Assembly: GCF_002019855.1 (NCBI RefSeq)
Contig: NZ_CM007717.1
Location: forward strand, 3,164,645-3,228,644
Length of the DNA stretch: 64,000 bases
DNA from: Streptomyces antibioticus
GTDB lineage: Bacteria; Actinomycetota; Actinomycetes; Streptomycetales; Streptomycetaceae
Direction: 5' to 3'
In this document: positions 54,243 through 61,764 of the stretch, piece after piece
Layout: every line of letters starts with the position of its first letter
How positions within the stretch are numbered: the stretch's first letter is position 1
Notes under the pieces: generated by a model
Seen by the model: only the letters and a program-made list of their open reading frames with translations
What the model was told of the DNA's origin: nothing
Database searches by the model: none
Translations under genes and position numbers: made by a program

Positions 54243-54993
54243 ATGCCCGGTGAGCGCGGGGCGCCGAGAGCAAGCGCCTTTCCTCGATGTGCCGTGTCCG
54301 TACGGCGAGACGTGTGCCGGGGCGGCCGATCACCGCCACCGCCGCCGGGTGCGGGCCCGTCGCAGGGGTTTCCGCCACCAGGTCCGTGATCGTCGTCGCC
54401 GGGGGCGGGGACGGGACGCCGTCGGGCCAGGACAGGACCGTCGGCCGGGTGTCGGGGGGCGACAGGCGCAGGTCGCGGAGGGGGAGGGCCAGGCCCACGC
54501 CCAGGGCCTTCAGGACCGCTTCCTTGCGGGTCCAGGTCCGCAGGAACGCCGCCTTGCGGTCGGAGGGCGGGAGGGTGTTCAGGGCGGCCAGTTCGGGGGC
54601 GGCGAGGGCCGTGCGGGCGGCCAGGGCGACGTCCACGGGGCCGTCGGCCTCCTCGACGTCCAGGCCCACCTCCGCGCCCCGGCACACTGCGACGCCGATG
54701 ATGTCGCCGCTGTGCGTGACCGAGAAGTCGTACGGCCCGGCCGAATCCGACGCGTCCAGGCGGGGCTTGCCGTGCGGGCCGCCGCAGCGGGGGCACACGC
54801 GACGCAGGGGGACCCGCGCGGGCGGGAGTCCGAGGAGTTCGCCCAGGACCAGGCGGCTGAGGGCGCAGCCGACGAGGAAGCGGGCCCGGTCGGCGGGCCG
54901 GACGGTCGCCTCGTGGCGGCCGCGCTCGACGGGGTCCAGGAGGGGCAGCAGGCCCTCGTGGGCGGCATTCGAGCCGGCCCACCACACGTCCAC
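54241..54993 (-). CDS. Sfp-type 4'-phosphopantetheinyl transferase
   Basis: A 250-residue enzyme that moves phosphopantetheine from CoA to a serine of a carrier protein. The family motifs are present: FSVTHSGDIIGVAVC, GLDVEEADG (Mg-binding Asp) and WTRKEAVLKALG. A CPRCGGPHGKP segment is the usual PRCG-x-HGKP element of Sfp enzymes. The GTG start is at 54991-54993 with no good ribosome binding site. It lies 35 bp downstream of the SpeD-like gene on the same strand and is probably cotranscribed. Its natural partner is likely the carrier protein encoded at 58805-59083. Confidence 0.93.
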   Translation of the reverse strand: MDVWWAGSNAAHEGLLPLLDPVERGRHEATVRPADRARFLVGCALSRLVLGELLGLPPARVPLRRVCPRCGGPHGKPRLDASDSAGPYDFSVTHSGDIIGVAVCRGAEVGLDVEEADGPVDVALAARTALAAPELAALNTLPPSDRKAAFLRTWTRKEAVLKALGVGLALPLRDLRLSPPDTRPTVLSWPDGVPSPPPATTITDLVAETPATGPHPAAVAVIGRPGTRLAVRTRHIEERRLLSAPRAHRA

Positions 54994-55028
54994 CGGAATG
55001 GGGTCGCCGGCCGGAGCGGTCGAAATGG

Positions 55029-55409
55029 TCAGTGCACCGCGCGCAGCATGCGCGTCACATTGATCTTCGTCGGGGAAAGGCCCAGCTCCACGCTCTGCAT
55101 CATCCGCTCGCCGTTCAGCCGGCCGTAGGCGAGCAGGTCGACGTTGGCGAGGCTGTATTCCGGCCAGGTGTGAATGCTGAGATGCGACGCGGAAAGCAGA
55201 AGGATCGCCGTGACCGCACCATTCGGGAAAACGTGCGACGACTCACCGAGCACCGTGGCGTTTCCCTTTTCGGCGGCCGTGCGCAGCACCTGGAGGAGAC
55301 GCTCCTCGTCCGTGAGGATGCTGTGGTCGCTCACCCATACGTCGACGGCATAGGAGCACAGATCGTCGACGTTTATACCCTCGGTGGCGAGGTTGGCAGA
55401 ATCGGTCAT
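55029..55409 (-). CDS. S-adenosylmethionine decarboxylase (SpeD)-family protein, atypical active site
   Basis: A 126-residue protein with the SpeD/AdoMetDC fold pattern (GNATVLGESSHVFPNGAVTAILL, then SASHLSIHTWPEYS). SpeD enzymes are made as a proenzyme cleaved before a serine to form a pyruvoyl group and supply decarboxylated SAM for aminopropyl transfer. Here the candidate serine is kept (ASH) and HTWPE is intact, but the usual glutamate before the serine is Ala, and the catalytic cysteine of the F-T-C-G motif is replaced (VDLLAYG). It may be altered in specificity, activity or processing. The ATG at 55409 lacks a ribosome binding site. It is divergent from the BpsA-like gene. Confidence 0.85.
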   Translation of the reverse strand: MTDSANLATEGINVDDLCSYAVDVWVSDHSILTDEERLLQVLRTAAEKGNATVLGESSHVFPNGAVTAILLLSASHLSIHTWPEYSLANVDLLAYGRLNGERMMQSVELGLSPTKINVTRMLRAVH

Positions 55410-55821
55410 GGGGAACCGGAGGTGACGAACCGTCGCCCCCGTCTCCTTTCGCGTAGAACCGCGTGGATCCGCACTGGTCCGCGCGGCCGAAGGGGAAGGG
55501 TCACGAGGCCGACGAGCGGCGCCCGGTGGAGCCCAGCGTAGCATCCGGAGCGCTCTCGGGCTCGCGCGCCCGTGTTGTCAAGGGGGGAGGGAGGGGGCTG
55601 GCGGATTCGCCCCTGAATAACCTCCCGGGGATTCCGGGAAAGCGTCCGCGGAAATGCCGTTGACGCCTCCGGAGAAATGCGCGTCGCACATTTCTCGACG
55701 CCTTCCCGTTCCGCCCCTTCACCCCCTCCCGTTCTTCGGGATATCGGCGAGTTCGATCACCCTCTCACCAGCCCGTATACTCGATACTCCCTAATCCCAT
55801 CGGCTGGCCTGGAGCAGCATT
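55410..55821. other. Divergent promoter region of the aminopropyl/carrier-protein cluster
   Basis: This 412-bp region separates the SpeD-like gene from the BpsA-like operon. A likely -10 for the rightward operon is TATACT near 55777, close to a direct repeat ATACTCG/ATACTCC. An inverted repeat GAGAAATG (55672-55679)/CATTTCTC (55689-55696) is a candidate operator. AAAGGAG on the minus strand near 55445 resembles a ribosome binding site but has no start codon at proper distance. No small ORF convinces. Confidence 0.5.
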
Positions 55822-57684
55822 GTGACCAACGCGCGTCGGCACCCTCGGAGCAGCATCGCCGATCAAGTGCTCACGGAAGTCGCGGACGCCGTCAGGCTGC
55901 AGGAGGGTCCGCCCGGGGTGCGGTCGGTCCTGCGTGCCCTGCGCCGGCTCGCGCCCGCCTCCACGAAGGACCTCAGCCGCGCCACCGGCCTGCCCGTCCC
56001 GATCGTGGCCGCCCTGGGCAACGAGCTGCGCCGCCGCGGCCTCGTCACCAAGGAGCGCCCGTCCCGGCTGACCGAGGCCGGACAGGACGTCGTCGCCCAG
56101 CTCGGCATGGACCTCTCCCTCGACGCCACCTGCCGCACCTGCGACGGCCGCGAGCTGGTGATCCCGGAGGTACTGGACGAGGCGGTACGGCGGCTGCGCG
56201 CCCTGATGGAGTCGGGTCCCGCCGCCGACATGGCGATCGACCAGTCGCACTGCACAGCCGAGACCAAGGTCCGCCGGGTGCTCGCGCTGCTGACGGCGGG
56301 CGCGCTGCCGGGCGGCTCGCTGCTGCTGATCGGCGACGACGACCTCGTGTCGCTGGCCGTCGCCGTCGTGGGTGACGTGCTCGGCGGGCCGATCGTCGAC
56401 AAGGTCACCGTCGTGGACATCTCCCCCGAGATCCTCGACTACATCCAGAAGGTATCGGCGGGACTCGGCACCCGCGTCGAGACGGTTCGGCACGATCTGC
56501 GGCAGCCGCTGCCCGCCGCACTCCACGACCAGTACGACGTGGCCATGACCGACCCGCCGTACACCCCCGAGGGCGCCCGGCTCTTCCTGTCCCGTGCGGT
56601 GGAGGGGCTGCGGCCTGGCCCGGCGCACAGCGTCTTCTTCTCCTTCGGCGGCAAGAGCCCGGACGAGATGCTGGAGGTCCAGCGGGAGATCATGGCCCTC
56701 GGTCTGGTCACCAACGGCTACATCCGCAACTTCAACGAGTACGAGGGCAGCGGCATCCTCGGCGGTGTCGGCTTCTTCCAGCACCTCCTCACCACCAGCT
56801 CCACCGCCTCCGCGCCCGCGCAGGGCGAGTACGGCGGTCCCCTCTACACCGGCGACAAGCGGACCCGGCAGCGCGCGTACGCGTGCGTGGCCTGCGGCGA
56901 GATCGTGCCGGTCGGGACCGGCGCCCGCTGGACGTCGGTCGCCGCCCTGCGCGAGGACGGCTGCCCCCGGTGCGGCAAGGGTCCCTTCCGGCCCGGCCGC
57001 CTGCTCCCCGCGGAACAGCCCGCAGAACAGCGACCCGCAGAACAGCAGCCCACGACGGCCGCACAGACACCGACAGCAGCACCGGCGCCAACGCCCGCAA
57101 AGGCACCGGCATCTGCATCTGCACCTGCCGCACCGGCCACCCGCACCATCGGCTGGCACCCCCCGACCCCCGAGGCCCGCGCCGCGCTCACCCTGCGCGC
57201 GTACCCCTACGTCACCCGGCAGGCCGACGAGCGCGACCTTCCGGCGATCGGGGCGTTCGAGGCGGAGATCGCCCGGGTGTCCTTCGGCGAGGACGCCATC
57301 GACGACCCCGCGCGCTGGTCCGCACGGCTCGGGCGGGCGATGGAGAAGTCGAAGGAGGGCATGATCGTCGCCCACGCTCCGGACGGCGGCGAACCCGTCG
57401 GCTGGTGCTGGGTGTCCGTCAACCAGAACGCGATGACCGGCGACCGGTACGCCAACTTCCGCTCCCTCGCGGTCTCCCCGCTGGACAACCGCGGTGACGT
57501 CGCCGAACTCCTGCTCACCGCGGGCCTGGAGTTCTGTCTGACCAAGGGCATCACGGAGGTCGTCGGCCGGGTGCACGTCGGCAACGTCCCGATGCGCACC
57601 GTCTACCGCAAGTTCGGCTTCGACCCGACCAGCCTGTCGATGAAGCTGTTCCTGCCGGGGACGGAGAGCGAGGGCACCCGGTGA
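55822..57684 (+). CDS. BpsA-like aminopropyltransferase fused to a GNAT acetyltransferase domain
   Basis: A 620-residue fusion. Residues ~1-95 form a winged helix; ~100-330 a Rossmann-like aminopropyltransferase core similar to N4-bis(aminopropyl)spermidine synthase, with GDDDLVS (171-177), VTVVDISPE and DPPYT (244-248). CRTC (104-107) and CVAC/CPRC (355-358, 381-384) suggest zinc sites. After a Pro/Ala/Gln linker (~395-440) comes a GNAT domain (~461-615; FRSLAVSPLDNRGDVAELLL, HVGNVPMRTVYRKFGF). BpsA adds aminopropyl groups from decarboxylated SAM to polyamines; the GNAT part would acylate an amine. GTG start with GGAG 8 bases upstream. It overlaps the next gene by GTGA. Confidence 0.85.
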   Translation: MTNARRHPRSSIADQVLTEVADAVRLQEGPPGVRSVLRALRRLAPASTKDLSRATGLPVPIVAALGNELRRRGLVTKERPSRLTEAGQDVVAQLGMDLSLDATCRTCDGRELVIPEVLDEAVRRLRALMESGPAADMAIDQSHCTAETKVRRVLALLTAGALPGGSLLLIGDDDLVSLAVAVVGDVLGGPIVDKVTVVDISPEILDYIQKVSAGLGTRVETVRHDLRQPLPAALHDQYDVAMTDPPYTPEGARLFLSRAVEGLRPGPAHSVFFSFGGKSPDEMLEVQREIMALGLVTNGYIRNFNEYEGSGILGGVGFFQHLLTTSSTASAPAQGEYGGPLYTGDKRTRQRAYACVACGEIVPVGTGARWTSVAALREDGCPRCGKGPFRPGRLLPAEQPAEQRPAEQQPTTAAQTPTAAPAPTPAKAPASASAPAAPATRTIGWHPPTPEARAALTLRAYPYVTRQADERDLPAIGAFEAEIARVSFGEDAIDDPARWSARLGRAMEKSKEGMIVAHAPDGGEPVGWCWVSVNQNAMTGDRYANFRSLAVSPLDNRGDVAELLLTAGLEFCLTKGITEVVGRVHVGNVPMRTVYRKFGFDPTSLSMKLFLPGTESEGTR

Positions 57685-58808
57685 CCGGCTACGACCCCGA
57701 CAGCGTCAAGTGCGTCGTATGGGACCTCGACGGCACCCTCTGGGACGACATCGCCGTGGAGACCCCCACCGACGAACTCCCCACCCCCCGGCCCGAGATG
57801 CTCGCCGCGATCGACGCGCTGGCGGCACGCGGCGTGCTGAGCAGCATCGCGAGCCGCAGCGCGCCGACGGTCCTCGACCGGCTCGCGGGGCGCCCGGAGG
57901 TGCGGGAGCGTTTCCTGGCCCCGCAGGTGTCCTGGCAGGACAAGAGCGAGTCGCTGCGCCGGATCGCCAAGGACCTCGGGATCGCCGTGGAAGCCCTGGT
58001 GCTCGTGGACGACTCCCCCTACGAGCGTGCGGAGGTCGAGGCCCTGCTGCCCGGTGTCCGCACCCTCGCGCCCGAGGACGTGCCCGCGCTGCTCGCCGCC
58101 TTCGAGGGCCGGGAGGTCACCCCCGAGTCGCGCGAACGGGTGCGCCGCTACCGCACCGAGGAGACCCGCCGGGCCGAGGGCGAACGCTTCTCGGGCAGCC
58201 GGGAGGAGTTCCTGCGCTGGTGCGACATGCGGCTCACGATCGGCGCGGCCGCGCCCGACGAGATCCCGCGCGCGCTGGAGCTGGCCGCCCGCACCCACCG
58301 TCTCAACTCCTCCGGTCTCACCCCGGACCGGCTGCGCGAGCTGGCCGCCTCCGAGGGTCACGCGCTGTACACGGCCCGGATGGCGGACCGTTTCGGCTCC
58401 TACGGCGTCATCGGCGCCGCCCTCGTCGACCGCACCGACCCGGCGGCCTGGTCGGTGCCGCTGCTGGCGCTGTCCTGCCGGGTGGCCGGACGGGGCGCGG
58501 CGGCGGCCTTCCTGTTCCGGCTGATGCGGCGGGCCCGGGAGGCCGGGGCCGACACCTTCCAGGTCACCCTGCGCCCCACGGACGCCAACCTGGAGATGCG
58601 GATCCTGCTCCGCCAGGCGGGCCTGCGCCGCGCGGACGACACCCCCGGCACGACTCCCGACACGGCTCCCGGCACCGCCCCGGGCACCGCTCCCGCCACC
58701 GCCCCGGACGCGGCCGTGCTCGTACGGTCCCTGCACGGCGACCTGCCCGAGCCACCCCCCTACCTGCACGTGACCGAACAGGACCACCGAGAGGACGCCG
58801 AGGCGTGA
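57681..58808 (+). CDS. FkbH-like HAD-IIIC family protein
   Basis: A 375-residue protein. The HAD-IIIC domain at the N-terminus has CVVWDLDGTLWDD (nucleophile motif), SSIASRS and VLVDDSPYERAEV. The second half has a GNAT-like fold (LELAARTHRLNSSGL, DRFGSYGVIGAALVD). FkbH proteins dephosphorylate 1,3-bisphosphoglycerate and load a glyceryl unit on a carrier protein, as in methoxymalonyl-ACP pathways. A Thr/Pro/Ala repeat (~320-345) precedes the end. It overlaps both neighbours by GTGA, and the adjacent carrier protein is its likely partner. No methoxymalonyl genes (FkbG, I, K) are present. Confidence 0.9.
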   Translation: MTGYDPDSVKCVVWDLDGTLWDDIAVETPTDELPTPRPEMLAAIDALAARGVLSSIASRSAPTVLDRLAGRPEVRERFLAPQVSWQDKSESLRRIAKDLGIAVEALVLVDDSPYERAEVEALLPGVRTLAPEDVPALLAAFEGREVTPESRERVRRYRTEETRRAEGERFSGSREEFLRWCDMRLTIGAAAPDEIPRALELAARTHRLNSSGLTPDRLRELAASEGHALYTARMADRFGSYGVIGAALVDRTDPAAWSVPLLALSCRVAGRGAAAAFLFRLMRRAREAGADTFQVTLRPTDANLEMRILLRQAGLRRADDTPGTTPDTAPGTAPGTAPATAPDAAVLVRSLHGDLPEPPPYLHVTEQDHREDAEA

Positions 58809-59083
58809 CCGACACCCTGGACCGCGCCGCCGTGGAGCGCGAGCTGCGCGCGATGATCGCCGAGGCGGCCCGGCTGGACGCCGCCGCGGTGGCCGCGCTG
58901 CCCGCCGACACCGACCTCTTCGGCCCGGAGATCGCCCTCACCTCACTCGCCGGGGTGACCCTGCTCGGCGCGGTGGACGCCCGGTTCGGGGTGGACGTCG
59001 CGACCCTGGACCTCAGCCTGGACAGCCTCCAGTCCATCGCCACCCTGACCGACTTCGTCACCGCGCACCTCCCCGCGTACTAG
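58805..59083 (+). CDS. Acyl carrier protein (phosphopantetheine-binding)
   Basis: A 92-residue carrier protein with the four-helix ACP pattern. The presumed attachment serine is in FGPEIALTSLAGVTLL (Ser ~48), where the usual aspartate before the serine is threonine. A second DSL (LSLDSLQSI) occurs in the later helix region and is not at the expected position. It is the final gene of the BpsA/FkbH operon (GTGA overlap) and would be activated by the phosphopantetheinyl transferase encoded across the divergent promoter. Confidence 0.88.
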   Translation: MTDTLDRAAVERELRAMIAEAARLDAAAVAALPADTDLFGPEIALTSLAGVTLLGAVDARFGVDVATLDLSLDSLQSIATLTDFVTAHLPAY

Positions 59084-59155
59084 CCGCCCTGGCCGGACCG
59101 GGCCACCCGTCTGTACGTCACGCCTGTTCAAAAAGGGTGATCCGTACGGACGTGC

Positions 59156-59183
59156 CGTGACCCGCTCCGGGCGGGGGCGTTGA
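59156..59183 (+). promoter_or_regulatory. Candidate BldN-type promoter of the chpG-like gene
   Basis: CGTGAC (59156-59161), exactly 16 bases, then CGTTGA (59178-59183). This matches the BldN consensus CGTAAC-N16-CGTTGA with one mismatch. Chaplin genes are known members of the BldN regulon. Transcription would start near 59190, giving a leader of about 50 bases. Confidence 0.72.
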
Positions 59184-59242
59184 ACGGGGAGTGCGGCGGC
59201 ACCCCTTGCCGCCGCGCGAACCGAGTCACTAAGGAGAACGTG

Positions 59243-59548
59243 ATGTCTCGCATCGCGAAGGTGGCCGCTGTCGCCCTCGGCACCGGCGCCGTGGTGGTCA
59301 GTGGTGCCGGCCTGGCCATGGCGGACGCGGGTGCGCAGGGCGCGGCCGTGGGCTCGCCGGGTGTGCTGTCGGGCAACGTCGTCCAGGTTCCGGTCCACGT
59401 GCCGGTCAACATCTGCGGCAACACCGTCAACGTGGTCGGTCTGCTGAACCCGGCGTTCGGCAACACCTGCGCCAACGTCAGCGACCACGGCCACAAGAGC
59501 CACGACAAGGGCGACAAGCACAACGGCGGCTACGGCTACGGCGGCTGA
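59243..59548 (+). CDS. chpG: Short chaplin with His/Gly-rich tail (ChpG-like)
   Basis: A 101-residue secreted amyloid-forming surface protein that coats aerial hyphae. Signal peptide 1-28 (MSRIAKVAAV to GLAMA). One chaplin domain (~35-80): GSPGVLSGNVVQVPVHVPVN, CGNTVNVVGLLNPAFGNTC with the two cysteines of the conserved disulfide. Unlike typical short chaplins it ends in a charged HGHKSHDKGDKHNGGYGYGG tail. AAGGAG precedes the ATG. The position beside melC genes matches chpG of S. coelicolor as I recall it; the symbol rests on that synteny. Confidence 0.85.
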   Translation: MSRIAKVAAVALGTGAVVVSGAGLAMADAGAQGAAVGSPGVLSGNVVQVPVHVPVNICGNTVNVVGLLNPAFGNTCANVSDHGHKSHDKGDKHNGGYGYGG

Positions 59549-59578
59549 CGCACCGTCCGTCCGTACGCGGCACCCCCA

Positions 59579-59613
59579 GGAGAGCCCCGGCACCTCGAGC
59601 GCCGGGGCTCTCC
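59579..59613. terminator. Bidirectional terminator between chpG-like gene and melC2
   Basis: GGAGAGCCCCGGC (59579-59591) and GCCGGGGCTCTCC (59601-59613) form a perfect 13-bp stem with a 9-base loop between convergent genes. Confidence 0.85.
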
Positions 59614-59631
59614 CGCGTCCACGGGTCCGTC

Positions 59632-60498
59632 TCACGCGTACCGGTAGACGCCGCTCATGTCCTCCAACTGGTCCGGGGTGAGGTTCCACGGCGGCAGCTT
59701 CTCCTTACGGGCCACCACCCGGCGGTGCTGCCTGCTGCCCGGCCCCGGCGGTTCGGCGGGCAGGTAGCGGTGTTCGCGGTGGCGCTGCTGCCAGCGGGTC
59801 CACACCAGGTCGATGTACGCGTGGTGCAGCCAGAACACGGGGTCGTTGACGGAGGCGCCGCCGAGCATCTCGCCGCCGACCCACCGGTGCACCCGGTTGT
59901 GGGTGCGCCAGGCGGTGCTGCCCCGCCCGGTCCCCCAGCCCTCCAGCTTGTTGCGGAAGCCCTTGGTGGACGTCGAGTCCCAGGGCGAGACGTCGTAGAC
60001 CGGGTCGCTGAGCGCCCATTCCACGTCGCTCTTGAGCGGCAGCTCGATCGGGGCGGCGGCGCGGCCGAGGTCCCGGGTGAGGAAGCGGCCGTCGGTGATG
60101 TTCTCCTTCAGGGTCCAGTTGCCGGTGGAGTAGGCGAAGGGGCCGGTCGTCACCTGGCGGTCGGAGGCGCGTCCGTTGCCGCCGAGGAGGTCCTTCGTCC
60201 AAGGCGCGGCGGTCTTCGAGCGGGCGCGGGTCCAGTCCCAGTACGGCACGGTCACCGAGGAGTCGACGCGGCGCAGCGCGTTCTCCAGGTCCAGCAGGAA
60301 CCGGCGGTGCCAGGGCAGGAAGGAGGGCGCCATGTGGGCCGTCCGCAGGCCGCCCTCGCCGTCGGACACGTAGTAGTTGATGTGCATGCGCACGAACTCG
60401 TCGTAGACGCCCCGGCGTTTGATCTCCAGGAGCGCGTTGACGAAGCGGCGCCGCTCGGTGGCGGTGAGGGTGGTGACGTCCTTACGCGTGTAGACCAC
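59632..60498 (-). CDS. melC2: Tyrosinase MelC2
   Basis: A 288-residue type-3 copper enzyme that oxidises tyrosine and DOPA to quinones, giving melanin. The copper-A histidines are H39, H55 and H64 (RMHINYY, RTAHMAPSFLPWHRRF) and copper B is in HNRVHRWVGG and DPVFWLHHAYID. It has no signal peptide; it is exported together with MelC1. The GTG start has GGGAGG upstream and overlaps melC1 by 17 bp. Confidence 0.95.
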   Translation of the reverse strand: MVYTRKDVTTLTATERRRFVNALLEIKRRGVYDEFVRMHINYYVSDGEGGLRTAHMAPSFLPWHRRFLLDLENALRRVDSSVTVPYWDWTRARSKTAAPWTKDLLGGNGRASDRQVTTGPFAYSTGNWTLKENITDGRFLTRDLGRAAAPIELPLKSDVEWALSDPVYDVSPWDSTSTKGFRNKLEGWGTGRGSTAWRTHNRVHRWVGGEMLGGASVNDPVFWLHHAYIDLVWTRWQQRHREHRYLPAEPPGPGSRQHRRVVARKEKLPPWNLTPDQLEDMSGVYRYA

Positions 60499-60994
60499 GG
60501 TGTCCTCCCTGGTGCGTGCCGCCGTGGCCGTGCGCGGTGTCGCGCAGTTGCTCGCCGGGGCCCAGCTCGTCGACGGCGGCGCGGGCCGCCTCCAGGGGGG
60601 TGGGGTACGAGCGGTAGTGGTCGACCATGCTCAGCCAGGTGCCGTCGGCGCGGCGCATCAGGTGCAGCGGGCGGCCGTCGACCGTGACCTGCCAGCGGGG
60701 GTCGGCGGCGACCGCGCGGTCGCCGGGGGCGGGGCCGGCGAGGACGCCCTGGATGCGGCGGCCGCGGTACATCTCGTCGAACCGGGTGCCGGGGCCGCCG
60801 GGTGCGCCGCCCGCGCCCTCCGGACCGTCCTGGCCGTTCCCGGGGTCGGTGGGCCAGGCGGCGGCGACCACCGGGGTGAGTGCGAGGGCGGCGGCGGGGG
60901 CGAGCATCCCGCGCAGCAGGTCCCGCCTGCTCCTGGGTCTCGACGGTCCCGCCGTCACCGCGGGTGCGGGTACGCCGTCGGCGCTTGCGGCCAT
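60482..60994 (-). CDS. melC1: Tyrosinase copper chaperone MelC1
   Basis: A 170-residue helper that delivers copper to and exports apotyrosinase. A twin-arginine signal (SRRDLLRGMLAPAAALALTP) covers ~25-55. The MelC1 core has FDEMYRGRRIQG, WQVTVDGRPLHLMRRADGTWLS and HYRSYPTPLEAARAAVDELG. The C-terminal tail is His/Gly-rich (AHGHGGTHQGGH) and may bind copper. GAGGAG lies 7 bases before the ATG. Confidence 0.94.
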   Translation of the reverse strand: MAASADGVPAPAVTAGPSRPRSRRDLLRGMLAPAAALALTPVVAAAWPTDPGNGQDGPEGAGGAPGGPGTRFDEMYRGRRIQGVLAGPAPGDRAVAADPRWQVTVDGRPLHLMRRADGTWLSMVDHYRSYPTPLEAARAAVDELGPGEQLRDTAHGHGGTHQGGHRGLHA

Positions 60995-61105
60995 GGGTGT
61001 GCTCCTCTTCCGGTGCGGATGTCCGTACCGGTAACCGCCGAGCACCCCGCCGGGTCACCACGAGGCCCCCGAACGGCCCGCCGGGCCCTCCCGCGCGGCG
61101 CGGTG

Positions 61106-61624
61106 CTACCGCCCCTGTCCGGTGCCGAGGTTCGCGCCGGGGACCGCCTGGAGGACCGGGGTGATCACACCGGCCTGGGGGAGCTTCGGGGCCGGGAGGC
61201 CGAAGTTGCCGGGGTCGGGGGCGGTGAGCGGGGCGTCCAGGGCCAGGCCGGGGCCGAGGGTGCGCAGGTCCGAGGCGGGTGCGGACAGGTCGACGTGGTC
61301 GGCGTCGCCGCCGAGGATCTCGGGCAGGGGCGCGCGCAGACCGAGGCCGGGCAGTCCGGCGCCGAGAGGGAGCTGCGGGACGGTCTGGTCCGGGAGCAGC
61401 CGGCCCTCGACGTACCGGGGGCCCGCGGGGGCGCCGGGGGTCGGCAGCGGGATCTCGCCGCCGACCCGGGGCAGTTCCACGTCGAGGGAGTTCTCGACGC
61501 CGTCCAGCGGGAGGGGGACGGGGACCGTGCCGACCGCGGCGGCGGGGGTCGCGGCGGCGGCACCGGCGGCGGTCGCCAGGCAGGTCAGCACGGCGGCGAG
61601 GGTTCCTCGGGTGGTCGGCTTCAT
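61106..61624 (-). CDS. Secreted Pro/Leu-rich protein of unknown function
   Basis: A 172-residue protein with a Sec signal peptide (~1-31, MKPTTRGTLAAVLTCL to PAAAVG). The mature part is rich in Pro, Leu, Gly and Asp, has no cysteine and shows short PLP-type turns (VPVPLPLDGVENSLDVELP, LPLGAGLPGLGLRAPLPEIL). It matches no family known to me. It is upstream of melC1 on the same strand. Similar proteins occur beside chaplin genes, so a cell-surface role is possible. A hairpin CCTCCGG/CCGGAGG lies in its leader near 61651. Confidence 0.7.
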   Translation of the reverse strand: MKPTTRGTLAAVLTCLATAAGAAAATPAAAVGTVPVPLPLDGVENSLDVELPRVGGEIPLPTPGAPAGPRYVEGRLLPDQTVPQLPLGAGLPGLGLRAPLPEILGGDADHVDLSAPASDLRTLGPGLALDAPLTAPDPGNFGLPAPKLPQAGVITPVLQAVPGANLGTGQGR

Positions 61625-61764
61625 CTGGGGTACGGGCCCTTTCGGCAGGGTTCCTCCGGCGCAGTTCCGGAGGGGAGGGCGGTGTGTCGTACCGGGTAAC
61701 GAGCCGGAAAACGGCTTCAGTTCAAGAATCCCCCGAACGCGGCAATCGTCGGACAAGGGGATGG

